This document shows positions 29,358 through 39,634 of a stretch of 64,000 bases of DNA, piece after piece; position 1 is the stretch's first letter, and every line of letters starts with the position of its first letter. The DNA is from Erythrobacteraceae bacterium (GTDB taxonomy: Bacteria > Pseudomonadota > Alphaproteobacteria > Sphingomonadales > Sphingomonadaceae). The DNA is taken from the NCBI GenBank assembly GCA_024642525.1, contig JAHEAX010000059.1, positions 124,001-188,000 on the forward strand, in the 5' to 3' direction. Both the position numbers and the translations under genes were made by a program. The notes beneath the pieces were generated by a model. It did no database searches, was not told where the DNA came from, and saw only the letters and a list, made by a program, of their open reading frames with translations.

Positions 29358-30092
29358 ATGTTCCCATCCTTCGACGGGGTGGAACTGGCCATTCACCGGA
29401 AGGGGCGGGGCCGTCCCGTGCTGTTGCTGCATGGCCTGTTTTCCAGCGCAGAGATGAACTGGATACGCTTCGGTCATGCGCAAAAGCTGGTGGATGCCGG
29501 TTTCGAGGCGATCATGCCGGATCTGCGCGCCCACGGCCAAAGTGCCAAGCCGCATGACAGTGCGGCCTACCCGCCCGACGTGCTGGCCCGGGATGTCGCC
29601 GCGATCGTAGAAGGGCTGGGCCTCACTGATTTTGACCTCGTGGGATTTTCGCTCGGTTCGAGAACGGCGGCGCGGGCCGTCATTTACGGCACGATGCCGC
29701 GCAGGCTGGTGCTTTCAGGCATGGGCCTGGAAGGGCTGGCAGGCTGGAACAGGCGGGCCAGTTTCTTTATCGACGCCATAGACCGTTTTGACGAAGTGAA
29801 GCGCGGCGACCCTGCCTTCATGGCGGTCAGTTTCATGAAGACAATGCAGGTGGACCGCGATGCCGCGCGCTTGCTTCTGCAATCGGTTGCCGACACCGCG
29901 CCGGAGGAATTATCGGCCCTAGTCATGCCCACGATGGTGCTTTGTGGGGACAAGGATGATGACAATGGTTCCGCCACAAGGCTGGCAGAGATCTTGCCCG
30001 ATGCGCGCTATGTCGAAATTCCGGGCACGCATATGAGTTCTGTTACTGAAGGTGCCCTGGGTGATGCGCTGGTTCAATTCCTGACCGAGTGA
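29358..30092 (+). CDS. Alpha/beta fold hydrolase
   Basis: VLLLHGLFSSAEMNW; nucleophile GFSLGSRTAAR; catalytic H IPGTHMSSV. Confidence 0.88.
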   Translation: MFPSFDGVELAIHRKGRGRPVLLLHGLFSSAEMNWIRFGHAQKLVDAGFEAIMPDLRAHGQSAKPHDSAAYPPDVLARDVAAIVEGLGLTDFDLVGFSLGSRTAARAVIYGTMPRRLVLSGMGLEGLAGWNRRASFFIDAIDRFDEVKRGDPAFMAVSFMKTMQVDRDAARLLLQSVADTAPEELSALVMPTMVLCGDKDDDNGSATRLAEILPDARYVEIPGTHMSSVTEGALGDALVQFLTE

Positions 30093-30245
30093 CCCTGTAA
30101 ACCATATTCACGCCGAATTGCTTTCGGACTTATGCTGACAGTCCATGCTCTCGATGCTAAGGGACTGGGCATTCCCTGGCGGGAGCATGGGTTCAGCCAT
30201 GAATGCCATTTAAATCAGAAAGTTGCTGGAAGATATCACGACACG

Positions 30246-30701
30246 ATGATGAAGGGTGATGCCACGCACGAAAGGGCCGGTTGGCGCGAAATCGTTGCCT
30301 TGCCCGATTTCGGGATAGAACGGCTGCGCGCCAAGATCGATACCGGTGCGCGAACGTCATCGCTCCATGCATCGGACATTGAAAATTTTGACCGCGATGG
30401 GCAGCCGTGGGTCAGGTTCAGGCTCATCTGCGAAGACGGGGTAAACCGTCTGTGCGAGGCACCGCGCGTCGCCCGCAGGGTCATCACCAGTTCCAACGGA
30501 GAATCGCAGGAACGCCTGATTGTCAAAACTACGCTGGCGATGGGCACCCAGGTTTTCCGGGCGGAATTCAGCCTGGCAGACCGTTCGGACATGCTTTTCC
30601 CGATGCTGGTCGGCCGCACGGCGCTGCGCCGCCGCTTTCTTGTCGATTCCGCTAAATCTTTCCTTCTGCCAGACCCAAATTTCACCAAGGATAACACATG
30701 A
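30246..30701 (+). CDS. RimK-associated ATP-dependent zinc protease family (RimB-like, PF05618-type)
   Basis: [86 protein letters not shown]; next to rimK. Confidence 0.87.
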   Translation: MMKGDATHERAGWREIVALPDFGIERLRAKIDTGARTSSLHASDIENFDRDGQPWVRFRLICEDGVNRLCEAPRVARRVITSSNGESQERLIVKTTLAMGTQVFRAEFSLADRSDMLFPMLVGRTALRRRFLVDSAKSFLLPDPNFTKDNT

Positions 30702-31603
30702 AAATCGCGATGCTGGCACGGAACGCCAACCTTTATTCTCACAAGCGGTTGGTAGAAGCGGCGGAAGCGCGCGGCCATTCGATGGATATTCTGAATACGC
30801 TTCGCTGCACGGTGAACATCGCTTCGCATCGACCGACTGTGGCCTATAACGGGCAGACATTGTCGGGTTACGACGCGGTCATCCCGCGTATTGGCGCGTC
30901 CATCACCAATTACGGCCTCGCGGTGCTGCGCCAGTTTGAAATGGGCGGCGTGTGGTCTTTGAATGAAAGCGTGGCCATTGGCCGCAGCCGCGACAAGCTT
31001 CGTTCTATGCAGATTCTGGCCAAGCACGGCCTTGGTTTGCCACTGACCGCATTTGCGCATGATCCCAAGCAGTCAGCCGAAGTCATCAAGGCAGTCGGCG
31101 GCGCGCCGGTTGTGATCAAGCTGCTCGAAGGCACACAAGGCATCGGGGTGGTTCTGGCCGAAACGGAAAAAAGCGCAATCTCGGTGATCGAGGCTTTCCG
31201 CGGTGCCAATGTGAATATCCTCGTGCAGGAATTCATCAAGGAAGCGGGCGGTTCGGATATTCGCTGCCTGGTGGTTGGCGGCAAGGTTGTCGCTGCGATG
31301 AAGCGTCAGGGCGCAGAAGGAGATTTTCGTTCCAACCTTCACCGCGGCGGCAGCGCGGCGCTGATCAAGATCACGCCCGAAGAACGTTCCACAGCAGTCC
31401 GTGCAGCCAAGCACATGGGTCTTAATGTTTGCGGCGTGGACTTGCTGCGCAGCAATCACGGGCCGGTCATCATGGAAGTCAATTCGTCCCCTGGTCTCGA
31501 AGGCATCGAAAATGCTACTGGCAAGGATATTGCTGGCCAGATTATCGAATTTATCGAAGCAAACGCCAAGGCCGGGAAGACCAAGACCAAGGGCAAGGGT
31601 TGA
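30698..31603 (+). CDS. rimK: ATP-grasp ligase RimK (ribosomal protein S6 glutamate ligase family)
   Basis: 301 aa; ARDKLRSMQ-like [58 protein letters not shown] match E. coli RimK closely. Confidence 0.95.
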   Translation: MKIAMLARNANLYSHKRLVEAAEARGHSMDILNTLRCTVNIASHRPTVAYNGQTLSGYDAVIPRIGASITNYGLAVLRQFEMGGVWSLNESVAIGRSRDKLRSMQILAKHGLGLPLTAFAHDPKQSAEVIKAVGGAPVVIKLLEGTQGIGVVLAETEKSAISVIEAFRGANVNILVQEFIKEAGGSDIRCLVVGGKVVAAMKRQGAEGDFRSNLHRGGSAALIKITPEERSTAVRAAKHMGLNVCGVDLLRSNHGPVIMEVNSSPGLEGIENATGKDIAGQIIEFIEANAKAGKTKTKGKG

Positions 31604-31666
31604 TTTCGGGGGCAGCCTCAACGGGGCAGACCGGAGGTCACTGCACTCGGAACTCTCCGTTCCAGC

Positions 31667-33103
31667 TTACCTGAAAGGCGGTTCGTTGAAGGCGCGCAGC
31701 TTGCGGGAATGCAGCCTGTCGCCTTCTTCACGCAGGCGCTTGCACGCTTCCAGACCAATCTGGAGATGTGCGGCAATGGCCTGTTCGTAGAACTGGTTGG
31801 CCTGCCCCGGAAGCTTGATTTCACCGTGTAGCGGCTTGTCACTGACACATAGCAGCGTGCCATAGGGAACGCGGAACCGGTAACCCTGGGCAGCGATGGT
31901 GGCGCTTTCCATCTCCACCGCAATGGCGCGGCTTTGTGAAAATCGCTTCGCCGAACTTGCATAATGCAGTTCCCAGTTCCGGTCGTCTGTGGTGACGACC
32001 GTGCCGGTGCGCATACGCTGTTTCAGATTGGCGCCCTGTGTGCCCGAAACCGCCTCGGTCGCACCGGCAAGGGCCTGCTGCACTTCTGCAATTGGCGGAA
32101 TGGGGATTTCAGGCGGCAAAACCGCATCCAGCACATGGTCGTCGCGAAGATAAGCGTGAGCGAGGACGAAATCGCCGATTTTCTGGCTGGAACGCACACC
32201 GCCGCAATGGCCGATCATCATCCATGCATGGGGCCGAAGCACGGCAAGGTGGTCGCAAATGGTCTTTGCATTGGAAGGCCCGACGCCGATGTTGACCAGC
32301 GTGATGCCGCGGCCATCTTCACGCAAGAGATGGTAAGCGGGCATCTGGTGGCGCCGCCATGCGGTGTCCGACAATTGCAGATGCGCTGCCGAAGTGTTCC
32401 GGCTGATATCCAGCCCGCCTGCGCCCGTCAGGCCGACATAACCATCCTGCCCGATCTGCTTGGCTGCCCAATCGACGAATTCATCGACGTAGCGGTGGTA
32501 ATTGGTGAACAGGATGAAGTCCTGGAAATCATCCACCTTGGTGCCGGTGTAATGCGCCAACCGGGCGAGCGAATAATCGGTCCGCAACCCGTCGAACAGT
32601 GACAGCGGCATTGCTTCGCTGTCGTCCACTTCGAACCCGTCAGCCAGTTCATCGCCAATCAGCGCGAGATCGGTCGCGGGAAAGTGCAGGGCGATTTCCT
32701 GCGGCGAAATGCCGACCATTGCCGCGCCTGCTTCGCCGTCCAGCACATAAGGGAACGGGATTTCCTGGCGCGACTGGACAACGCTGAGTTCGATTTCATA
32801 TTCCTGCATGATCAGGCCGAGCTGTTCGCGCAGATAATCGGCAAACAATGCCGGTTTGGTGATGGTCGTCTTGTAGGTGCCCGTCTGTTCCAGCCGGCCA
32901 AATGCGCGGCTGCGGTCCTTTGGTTCGCCAATGCCTGAATAATGCAGGACCAGTTCGGGATAGGCATAGCTGCCATCCAGACGCCGTTCGCGTGAGGGGA
33001 GGGTGCCGTCACGCCCGAAAGCCATGACATCATCGCGCAGCCGTTCGACTGCAGACTGATAGAGCGCTTCCAGCTCTTCGATAATTCTGTCGATCATTTC
33101 CAT
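31667..33103 (-). CDS. amn: AMP nucleosidase
   Basis: 478 aa; GVGPSNAKTICDHLAVLRPHAWMMIGHCGGVRSSQKIGDFVLAHAYLRDDHVLD; VEMESATIAAQGYRFRVPYGTLLCVSDKPLHGEIKLPG. Confidence 0.94.
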   Translation of the reverse strand: MEMIDRIIEELEALYQSAVERLRDDVMAFGRDGTLPSRERRLDGSYAYPELVLHYSGIGEPKDRSRAFGRLEQTGTYKTTITKPALFADYLREQLGLIMQEYEIELSVVQSRQEIPFPYVLDGEAGAAMVGISPQEIALHFPATDLALIGDELADGFEVDDSEAMPLSLFDGLRTDYSLARLAHYTGTKVDDFQDFILFTNYHRYVDEFVDWAAKQIGQDGYVGLTGAGGLDISRNTSAAHLQLSDTAWRRHQMPAYHLLREDGRGITLVNIGVGPSNAKTICDHLAVLRPHAWMMIGHCGGVRSSQKIGDFVLAHAYLRDDHVLDAVLPPEIPIPPIAEVQQALAGATEAVSGTQGANLKQRMRTGTVVTTDDRNWELHYASSAKRFSQSRAIAVEMESATIAAQGYRFRVPYGTLLCVSDKPLHGEIKLPGQANQFYEQAIAAHLQIGLEACKRLREEGDRLHSRKLRAFNEPPFR

Positions 33104-33182
33104 CTATGGCAGATAGCGCGCAGATTCCTACAATTCAAAGTTTCTGACGCATGGAAATGCTGAAAACATGGATGTCAGGCAC

Positions 33183-33221
33183 AAAAAAGGGCGCGTCCCA
33201 TGCAGGACGCGCCCCTTTTTT
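33183..33221 (-). terminator. Hairpin terminator after rplI
   Basis: AAAAAAGGGCGCGTCC-catgca-GGACGCGCCCCTTTTTT; A/T runs on both sides, so possibly bidirectional. Confidence 0.88.
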
Positions 33222-33235
33222 GTCTGGCAAAGCGA

Positions 33236-33868
33236 TCAGGCTTCGGAATTTTCTTCCGTAGCGTCGTCAGCTTCGTCGGCGCCTTCCAGCATGTCAGCCG
33301 GAATTTCGCCTGGTTCCAGTGTCGGATCGACTGCTTCGGTGAAGCCGCCCTGTCCTTCAGCCTGTTCTTCTTCGAACATGGACTTCATGACATCGACGCC
33401 CTGGCGCTGCAGTTCGGCTTCATCGTCCGAACGTGCGACATTGGCTTTCACCATTACGTCGACTTCGGCGTGCAGGCGGATGCGAACGTCGAACAGGCCG
33501 AGCGTCTTGATCGGATGCTCGAGAATGACCTGCTTCTTGGACACTTCGTGGCCCTTTTCAGCCAGACCATCCACGATGTCGCGAACGGTAACCGAACCAT
33601 AAAGCTGGCCCGAGTTCGAAGATGCACGGATCAGCACGACTTCGGTACCGGCGATGTTTTCGCCAGTCTTTTCGGCTTCGCCACGACGTTCCGCGTTTTC
33701 TTTTTCAAGACGTTCGCGGTTCGCTTCGAAGACCTTCTTGTTCGCCGCATTGGCGCGAAGGGCCTTCTTGTTCGGCAGTAGGAAGTTACGTGCGTAGCCG
33801 TCCTTGACGGTTACAACGTCACCAATGGTGCCGAGTTTCTCGATACGTTCGAGCAGAATGATATCCAT
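33236..33868 (-). CDS. rplI: 50S ribosomal protein L9 with acidic C-terminal extension
   Basis: MDIILLERIEKLGTIGDVVTVKDGYARNFLLPNKKALRAN; acidic tail after the core. Confidence 0.96.
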   Translation of the reverse strand: MDIILLERIEKLGTIGDVVTVKDGYARNFLLPNKKALRANAANKKVFEANRERLEKENAERRGEAEKTGENIAGTEVVLIRASSNSGQLYGSVTVRDIVDGLAEKGHEVSKKQVILEHPIKTLGLFDVRIRLHAEVDVMVKANVARSDDEAELQRQGVDVMKSMFEEEQAEGQGGFTEAVDPTLEPGEIPADMLEGADEADDATEENSEA

Positions 33869-33880
33869 GGTCCGCTCTCC

Positions 33881-34105
33881 TTACTTAACGATGTAGGGCA
33901 GCAGGCCGATGTGGCGTGCGCGCTTGATCGCCTTGGCCAGCTCGCGCTGCTTCTTGGCGGATACGGCGGTAATGCGGCTGGGTACGATTTTGCCACGTTC
34001 GGACATGAAGCCCTGCAGCAGACGCACATCTTTGTAATCGATGGCGGGGGCACCCTTGCCCGAGAACGGGCAGCTCTTGCGGCGGCGGAAGAAAGGACGT
34101 GCCAT
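33881..34105 (-). CDS. rpsR: 30S ribosomal protein S18
   Basis: [71 protein letters not shown]. Confidence 0.97.
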   Translation of the reverse strand: MARPFFRRRKSCPFSGKGAPAIDYKDVRLLQGFMSERGKIVPSRITAVSAKKQRELAKAIKRARHIGLLPYIVK

Positions 34106-34470
34106 CAGTCGCGCTCCTCACGGTCAGAGCGACGCTTGCGGTCGCGGTCTTGCTTGCGCATCATTGCTGACGGGCCTTCTTCATGCTCGTCCACGCGGAT
34201 CGTCATGTAACGGATGACGTCTTCGTTGATGCGAGTCTGGCGTTCGAGTTCAGCAACGACAGCGCCGGGGCCATCGATGTGCAGCATCACGAAATGCGCC
34301 TTGCGGTTACGGTCGATCTTGTAGGCGAGGTTCTTGAGACCCCAGGTCTCCGTCTTGGTGACCTTGCCTTCATTCGCTTCGATGATTTCTGTGGCGGATG
34401 CCGCCAGCGCGTCTACCTGAGCCTGGCTCAGATCCTGACGCGCGAGAAAAACATGCTCGTAAAGAGCCAT
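34105..34470 (-). CDS. rpsF: 30S ribosomal protein S6
   Basis: [22 protein letters not shown]...[27 protein letters not shown]-terminus ...[11 protein letters not shown]. Confidence 0.96.
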   Translation of the reverse strand: MALYEHVFLARQDLSQAQVDALAASATEIIEANEGKVTKTETWGLKNLAYKIDRNRKAHFVMLHIDGPGAVVAELERQTRINEDVIRYMTIRVDEHEEGPSAMMRKQDRDRKRRSDREERD

Positions 34471-34718
34471 GTCGCTTCCTTTCACTCTAATGCCGATCGC
34501 TGGCTTGTCCGCGGGATTGCGGGGCCCCTCCGGCTTTCTTCTTTTCGCAATGCCCGGATTCATACAGGCACAGCGAAGGCGCGCTCTTAGCGGTTTGAAG
34601 GCGGAATGCAAGCAATCAACACGCTTTTTCGGGCTTTTGTGGATCGCACTTGCCTGTTGGCCGTTAGACCCGCACAGAACCAAGCAGATAGACGACTGCG
34701 TATTGCGAAGGAATTGAA

Positions 34719-35669
34719 GTGCCGGGTGGATTGGTTGCGCTGCTGGACGACGTATCGGTAATTGCCCGCGCTGCGGCTGCATCGGTTGACGATGTGGGGA
34801 TTGCTGCCAGCAAGGCAGGGTCCAAGGCCGCAGGTGTCGTCATCGACGATGCGGCTGTCACGCCATCATATGTGACAGGCTTCACGCCGGACCGCGAATT
34901 GCCGATAATCTATGCCATCACGAAAGGCAGTTTGGTCAACAAGCTGTTGATATTGCTGCCTGCTGCGCTGCTGCTGAGCGCATTTCTGCCATGGGCCATC
35001 ACGCCGATCCTGATGTTGGGCGGCCTCTATCTGAGCTATGAAGGCGCGGAAAAAGTGCTGGAGAAGCTGGGCGGGGCCAAACATGGCGAAACGCTGGAAG
35101 ACCCGATAACCGATTTCGCAAAATTCGAACGGGACCGGGTGAAGGGTGCAATCCGCACCGATTTGATCCTGTCTGCCGAAATCATGGCGATCACGCTCAA
35201 TGAGGTTGCCACAGAAACGCTGGTCACCCGCGCAGGCGTACTGGCGATTGTGGGCATCGGCATCACATTTGTGGTTTATGGTGCTGTCGCATTGATCGTT
35301 AAGATGGACGATGTCGGGCTTCATCTTGCCAAGAAAACATCAACAGCCGCGAAATCGGTCGGTAAATTCCTGCTGGCAGCTATGCCTCGGCTGCTGGTTG
35401 CCCTTTCGTTCATCGGCACCGTTGCGATGCTGTGGGTCGGCGGCGGCATTGTTCTTCACGGACTGGAGGTATTGGGCATTCATGGGCCGGTCGATATGCA
35501 GCATGCCATCCAGCATTCCGTTGAAGCGGCGACCGGCGTGCTGGGCGGTGTCCTTGGCTGGTTGAGCGGGGCGATAGCATCCGGCATCTTTGGCCTGATA
35601 TTGGGAGCAATCGTGGTTTTCGTGCTGCACAAAATGTTCGGGCTTGGCCACAGTAGCGAGGCGCATTGA
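34719..35669 (+). CDS. DUF808 family integral membrane protein
   Basis: [86 protein letters not shown]. Confidence 0.9.
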   Translation: MPGGLVALLDDVSVIARAAAASVDDVGIAASKAGSKAAGVVIDDAAVTPSYVTGFTPDRELPIIYAITKGSLVNKLLILLPAALLLSAFLPWAITPILMLGGLYLSYEGAEKVLEKLGGAKHGETLEDPITDFAKFERDRVKGAIRTDLILSAEIMAITLNEVATETLVTRAGVLAIVGIGITFVVYGAVALIVKMDDVGLHLAKKTSTAAKSVGKFLLAAMPRLLVALSFIGTVAMLWVGGGIVLHGLEVLGIHGPVDMQHAIQHSVEAATGVLGGVLGWLSGAIASGIFGLILGAIVVFVLHKMFGLGHSSEAH

Positions 35670-36334
35670 TGGAAGGTGCGGCAAAGCCAAAGCTTTATAC
35701 CTGCGCCGGTTCGCGTGGCCTTCGGGCTACTTGGGCAGCAGAAGAGGCTGGGTTTGATCTTGAACTGAAAATGCTGCCGTTCCCGCCGCGCTTCGAATGG
35801 CCGGAATATCTTGAGCTTAACCCGCTGGGCACGGTTCCGCTGCTGGTCGATGGTGAAAGCCGGATGACGGAAAGTTGTGCCATTGCGCATTATGTGGCGC
35901 TGCGCAGCGATGCAGCGCAATTGGTGGTCGGGCCGCAGGAGAGCGATTTTGCCGCCTATCTCGATTTTACCTATCACGCGGATGCTACGCTGACTTTCCC
36001 GCAGACGGTTTACTTGCGGTTCGCCCGGTTTGAAAAAGGCAAGGGGCTGGAAGAAGCAGGCCTCGCCTATGCCCGCTGGTTCGGTGCGCGGCTGGCCAAG
36101 GTGGAGCAGCGGCTTGAAGACCGCGATTTTCTGTGCGCAGACCGGTTTACCGTGGCCGATATTTGCGTGGGATATGCGCTATATCTGGCGCGCCGGATCG
36201 GGCTTGAAGACCATTTGACGCCCCGGCTAGTCCAATATGTCGACCGGCTGACGGATCGAAAAGGGTTCAAGGCGGCAGTGGCCCGCGAAGCCGCTGCTGC
36301 GCAAGCGGCCGGGTTGGGCGGGGCCGTAGTCTAG
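35669..36334 (+). CDS. Glutathione S-transferase family protein
   Basis: LYTCAGSRGLRATWAAEEAGFDLELKML..YLELNPLGTVPLLVDGESRMTESCAIAHYV. Confidence 0.9.
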   Translation: MEGAAKPKLYTCAGSRGLRATWAAEEAGFDLELKMLPFPPRFEWPEYLELNPLGTVPLLVDGESRMTESCAIAHYVALRSDAAQLVVGPQESDFAAYLDFTYHADATLTFPQTVYLRFARFEKGKGLEEAGLAYARWFGARLAKVEQRLEDRDFLCADRFTVADICVGYALYLARRIGLEDHLTPRLVQYVDRLTDRKGFKAAVAREAAAAQAAGLGGAVV

Positions 36335-37755
36335 AGCCGTTCCAGGATCGAGCGGGCAAATGCCGTCAGCGTGTCGTCCCGCGCACCCATCACCACGACC
36401 CGGTCACCGGGCTGAACGATCTGGGCAATCCTGTCGCCGCAATCCTTGCGATTGGGGATATATTCAGCTTCGCCGCCCGCTTCCTCGATAAGCCTTACGA
36501 TCCGCTCGCTTCCCTCGCTACGGTCCACTGTGCCCCCGTAATAGACAGGATCGCACATGATGGTGAGATCGCTCGGGTCCAGTTCGCGGGCGAACGTTTC
36601 CGCCAGTTCTGCCCCCATCTGGCGCAGCGGGCCAAACCCGTGCGGCTGAAAGAATGCGATGACCCGCCCCGGATGCTGGCGCAGAGTGCGCAACGTCGCG
36701 CCGCATTTTTCCGGATTATGGCCAAAATCATCGATCACCGTAATTGCAGAAGTGCTGGTCCCGATGATGTCGAACCGGCGCGCGAGCCCTGCGAACGAGG
36801 ACAATGCCGCAACCGCCTTGTCCACCGGAACGCCGGCAGCAACCGCGCCTGCAATGGCGGCCAGTGCGTTGGAAAGATTGTGCCTGCCCGGTAAATGCAA
36901 GGTCAGGGGATATTCCTTGCCATCGTGGCGGTCTATTACCAGCGCGGCCTGTCTTACCGGGCTATCGGCAATGCTGCCGGGCACAATGCCAATCTGCGCC
37001 AGTTGCTGTTCCACACCGAAAGTCAGGGCTGATCTTGCATGGGGAAGCAGCGCCAGGGCTTCGGGATCATCAGCGTTGATGACTGCCACCTTGCTTGCGG
37101 CAAGGAATGCGCCGAACAAAGCACGCAGTTCTTCCATGCTCTTGTGATCGAGGCTGACATTCAGCAGCACTGCTACATTGGGGCGGTAAAGCGCGATGGA
37201 ACCATCGCTTTCATCCACTTCGCTGACAAAGGCATCACCATTGCCCACCACGGCGCTGGCAAAGGGCGTGTCCTCCGACACAAAATTCTTCATCACCGCG
37301 CCATTCATGATGGTGGGTTCCCGCCCGACAGCATGCAGAATCCAGCCGAGCATTCCTGTAACGGTGGATTTTCCGCTGGTGCCGCCAATGGCGACGCCGG
37401 TTTTTGAACTGTTGAACAGGGCGGACAGCAGTTCTGCGCGGATCATCCGCGGGCAGCCCAGTTCTTTCGCTCGCACCATTTCAGGCACGGTGTCTTCCAC
37501 GGCCGCAGAAGCGATCAGGATCTGCTGTGCGTCGGTGATACCGCTGCCATCCTGCGGGAAAAGCGCGAAGCCCTGGCTTTTCAGCCAGGCAAATTTTTCA
37601 GGGGTCCGGCCCTGGTCATAACTGCGGTCTGACCCGGCAACTTCGGCCCCGCGCGCCTTCAGGATCTGGGCGAGGGGCAGCATCCCCGATCCGCCAATTC
37701 CGCAAAAGAACCAAGGGCGATTCTGGAGCTGTTCGGGTGCAGTATCGTCATTCAT
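36331..37755 (-). CDS. Mur ligase family protein (Mpl- or MurC-like)
   Basis: WFFCGIGGSGMLPLAQILKARGAEVAGSDRSYDQGRTPEKF; GGTSGKSTVTGMLGWIL; LPGRHNLSNALAAIAGAV; DDFGHNPEKCGATLRTLRQ. Confidence 0.83.
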   Translation of the reverse strand: MNDDTAPEQLQNRPWFFCGIGGSGMLPLAQILKARGAEVAGSDRSYDQGRTPEKFAWLKSQGFALFPQDGSGITDAQQILIASAAVEDTVPEMVRAKELGCPRMIRAELLSALFNSSKTGVAIGGTSGKSTVTGMLGWILHAVGREPTIMNGAVMKNFVSEDTPFASAVVGNGDAFVSEVDESDGSIALYRPNVAVLLNVSLDHKSMEELRALFGAFLAASKVAVINADDPEALALLPHARSALTFGVEQQLAQIGIVPGSIADSPVRQAALVIDRHDGKEYPLTLHLPGRHNLSNALAAIAGAVAAGVPVDKAVAALSSFAGLARRFDIIGTSTSAITVIDDFGHNPEKCGATLRTLRQHPGRVIAFFQPHGFGPLRQMGAELAETFARELDPSDLTIMCDPVYYGGTVDRSEGSERIVRLIEEAGGEAEYIPNRKDCGDRIAQIVQPGDRVVVMGARDDTLTAFARSILERL

Positions 37756-37847
37756 GCCCGGACCGGTATTCGTTGCGGCTGTGCATGGCAATCTTTCCTG
37801 TCGCGCAAAGGGGTGACGCGCCCCGCTGACGGGGTTAGGACGCGTGC

Positions 37848-38672
37848 ATGACCCGTATCGCTATCTGTGCTCCCGGTAAAAGACTCGATAGAGAAGATGC
37901 CGATGCAGTGCAGCAACTGGTTACAGGTGAAGCGGGTATCGACCTGCAGTTTCACCCGCAATGCTTTGCAAGGCATGGCCATTTCGCAGGCTCCGATGAA
38001 GAACGGCTGGCGGCATTCGTGGAATGTGCAAACGATGCGTCTTTCGATGCAGTGTGGTTCGCCAATGGCGGATATGGATCGAACCGGATTGCGGCAGATG
38101 CCGTGCGGCAATTGGGCGCAGCGGCCAATGCCAAGCGCTTTCTTGGCTATTCCGACACCGGCTATTTGCTGGCGGCTCTTTACAAGGCAGGCATAGGCCA
38201 GCCCGCCCACGGCCCGATGGCAGGCGATATAAGGCGTGAATATGGCTCTGGTGCCATACGCCGCGCGCTGGACTGGATGGCGGGCGGGGACGAAGGGCTG
38301 GAACCTTCGCTGGACGGCGCGCCTGCCGCAGCTTTCAACCTGATGACGCTGGCCATGCTGTGCGGCACGCAATTGCAGCCTGATCTTTCCGGCCATGTGG
38401 TAATGGTCGAAGAAGTGTCGGAGCACCTCTATGCCGTCGACAGGCTGTTTTTCCACATCACCCAGCATTTGCCGGATATTGCGGGCCTTCGCCTTGGCCG
38501 GATCAGCGATGTGCCGGAAAATGACCGGCCTTTTGGTGCCAGCGACGTCGAAATTGCCGAAAGCTGGTGCGCAAAGGCGGGCATCGCATTTCTGGGCCGT
38601 GCCGATATCGGGCATGATGCTGCCAACAGGATCGTGCCCTTCGGGGTTGCGGGACGGCGCCAGCGCCAATAA
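37848..38672 (+). CDS. ldcA: LD-carboxypeptidase (S66 family)
   Basis: FDAVWFANGGYGSNRIAADAV, LGYSDTGYLLAALYKAG, GHVVMVEEVSEHLYAVDRLFFHI. Confidence 0.85.
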   Translation: MTRIAICAPGKRLDREDADAVQQLVTGEAGIDLQFHPQCFARHGHFAGSDEERLAAFVECANDASFDAVWFANGGYGSNRIAADAVRQLGAAANAKRFLGYSDTGYLLAALYKAGIGQPAHGPMAGDIRREYGSGAIRRALDWMAGGDEGLEPSLDGAPAAAFNLMTLAMLCGTQLQPDLSGHVVMVEEVSEHLYAVDRLFFHITQHLPDIAGLRLGRISDVPENDRPFGASDVEIAESWCAKAGIAFLGRADIGHDAANRIVPFGVAGRRQRQ

Positions 38673-38693
38673 GCGCGGCCGCCAGAGGAGACT

Positions 38694-39632
38694 ATGATGC
38701 GTGCTTTTGTTTTTCCGGGTCAGGGCAGCCAGAAAGTTGGCATGGGCGTGGAGCTGGCAGCTGCCAGTCCGGCTGCGCGCGAAGTGTTCCAGGAAGTTGA
38801 CGATGCATTGGGGCAGAACCTGTTCGCAATCATGTCTGACGGCCCTGATGATCAGCTGACGCTGACGGAAAATGCCCAGCCGGCCATCATGGCCAATGCC
38901 ATCGCCACCTTGCGTGTGCTGGAAAAGGAAGGCGGCATTGCCCTGGCAGACAAGGGCGACTGCGTGGCGGGCCACAGCCTCGGCGAATATACCGCCTTGT
39001 GCGCTGTCGGCGCGTTTACCCTTGCTGATACGGCGCGGCTGTTGAAATTGCGCGGTCAGGCCATGCAGGCAGCTGTTCCTGTTGGCGAAGGTGCGATGGC
39101 GGCTTTGCTGGGCGCAGACATCGAAAAGGCGCAAGCCCTTGCCGATGCCGCGGCTGAAGGTCAGGTCTGCACCGTTGCCAACGATAATGACCCGACGCAG
39201 GTGGTCATTTCCGGCCACCGTGAAGCGATCGAACGGGCAATTGCCCTGACCAGGGACCATGGCATCAAGCGCGGCATCCTGTTGCCTGTTTCTGCGCCGT
39301 TCCACTGCCCGCTGATGCAGCCTGCGGCAGATGCCATGGCAGAAGCGCTGGCAGCAACGCCGCCAAAGGCGATGCAACTGCCGCTTTATGCCAATGTCAC
39401 TGCGGCGCAGGTGACAGACCCTACAGAAGTGCAGCGCCTGCTGGTCGAACAGGTAACCGGACGGGTGCGCTGGCGCGAGAGCGTGCTTGCCATGCGCGCC
39501 GCAGAGGTGGAAAATTTTGTGGAGCTTGGCGGCAAGGTTCTGGGCCCGATGATCGGCAGGATTGACCGCGATGCACATGTAACCAGCGTGATTACGATGG
39601 ATGACATCGAAGCGCTGTTGAAGGAGATTTGA
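38694..39632 (+). CDS. fabD: Malonyl-CoA:ACP transacylase
   Basis: AFVFPGQGSQKVGMG; GDCVAGHSLGEYTALCAVGAF; PVSAPFHCPLM. Confidence 0.96.
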   Translation: MMRAFVFPGQGSQKVGMGVELAAASPAAREVFQEVDDALGQNLFAIMSDGPDDQLTLTENAQPAIMANAIATLRVLEKEGGIALADKGDCVAGHSLGEYTALCAVGAFTLADTARLLKLRGQAMQAAVPVGEGAMAALLGADIEKAQALADAAAEGQVCTVANDNDPTQVVISGHREAIERAIALTRDHGIKRGILLPVSAPFHCPLMQPAADAMAEALAATPPKAMQLPLYANVTAAQVTDPTEVQRLLVEQVTGRVRWRESVLAMRAAEVENFVELGGKVLGPMIGRIDRDAHVTSVITMDDIEALLKEI

Positions 39633-39634
39633 GC

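Noticed and set aside
30132-30245. Upstream extension of the RimB-like ORF
   Set aside because: Family homology begins after [23 protein letters not shown]; the extension looks like 5' leader.
37752-39578. 608-aa minus-strand ORF opposite ldcA and fabD
   Set aside because: Antisense shadow of two well-supported genes in GC-rich DNA; Arg/His/Cys-rich composition with no recognisable domain.
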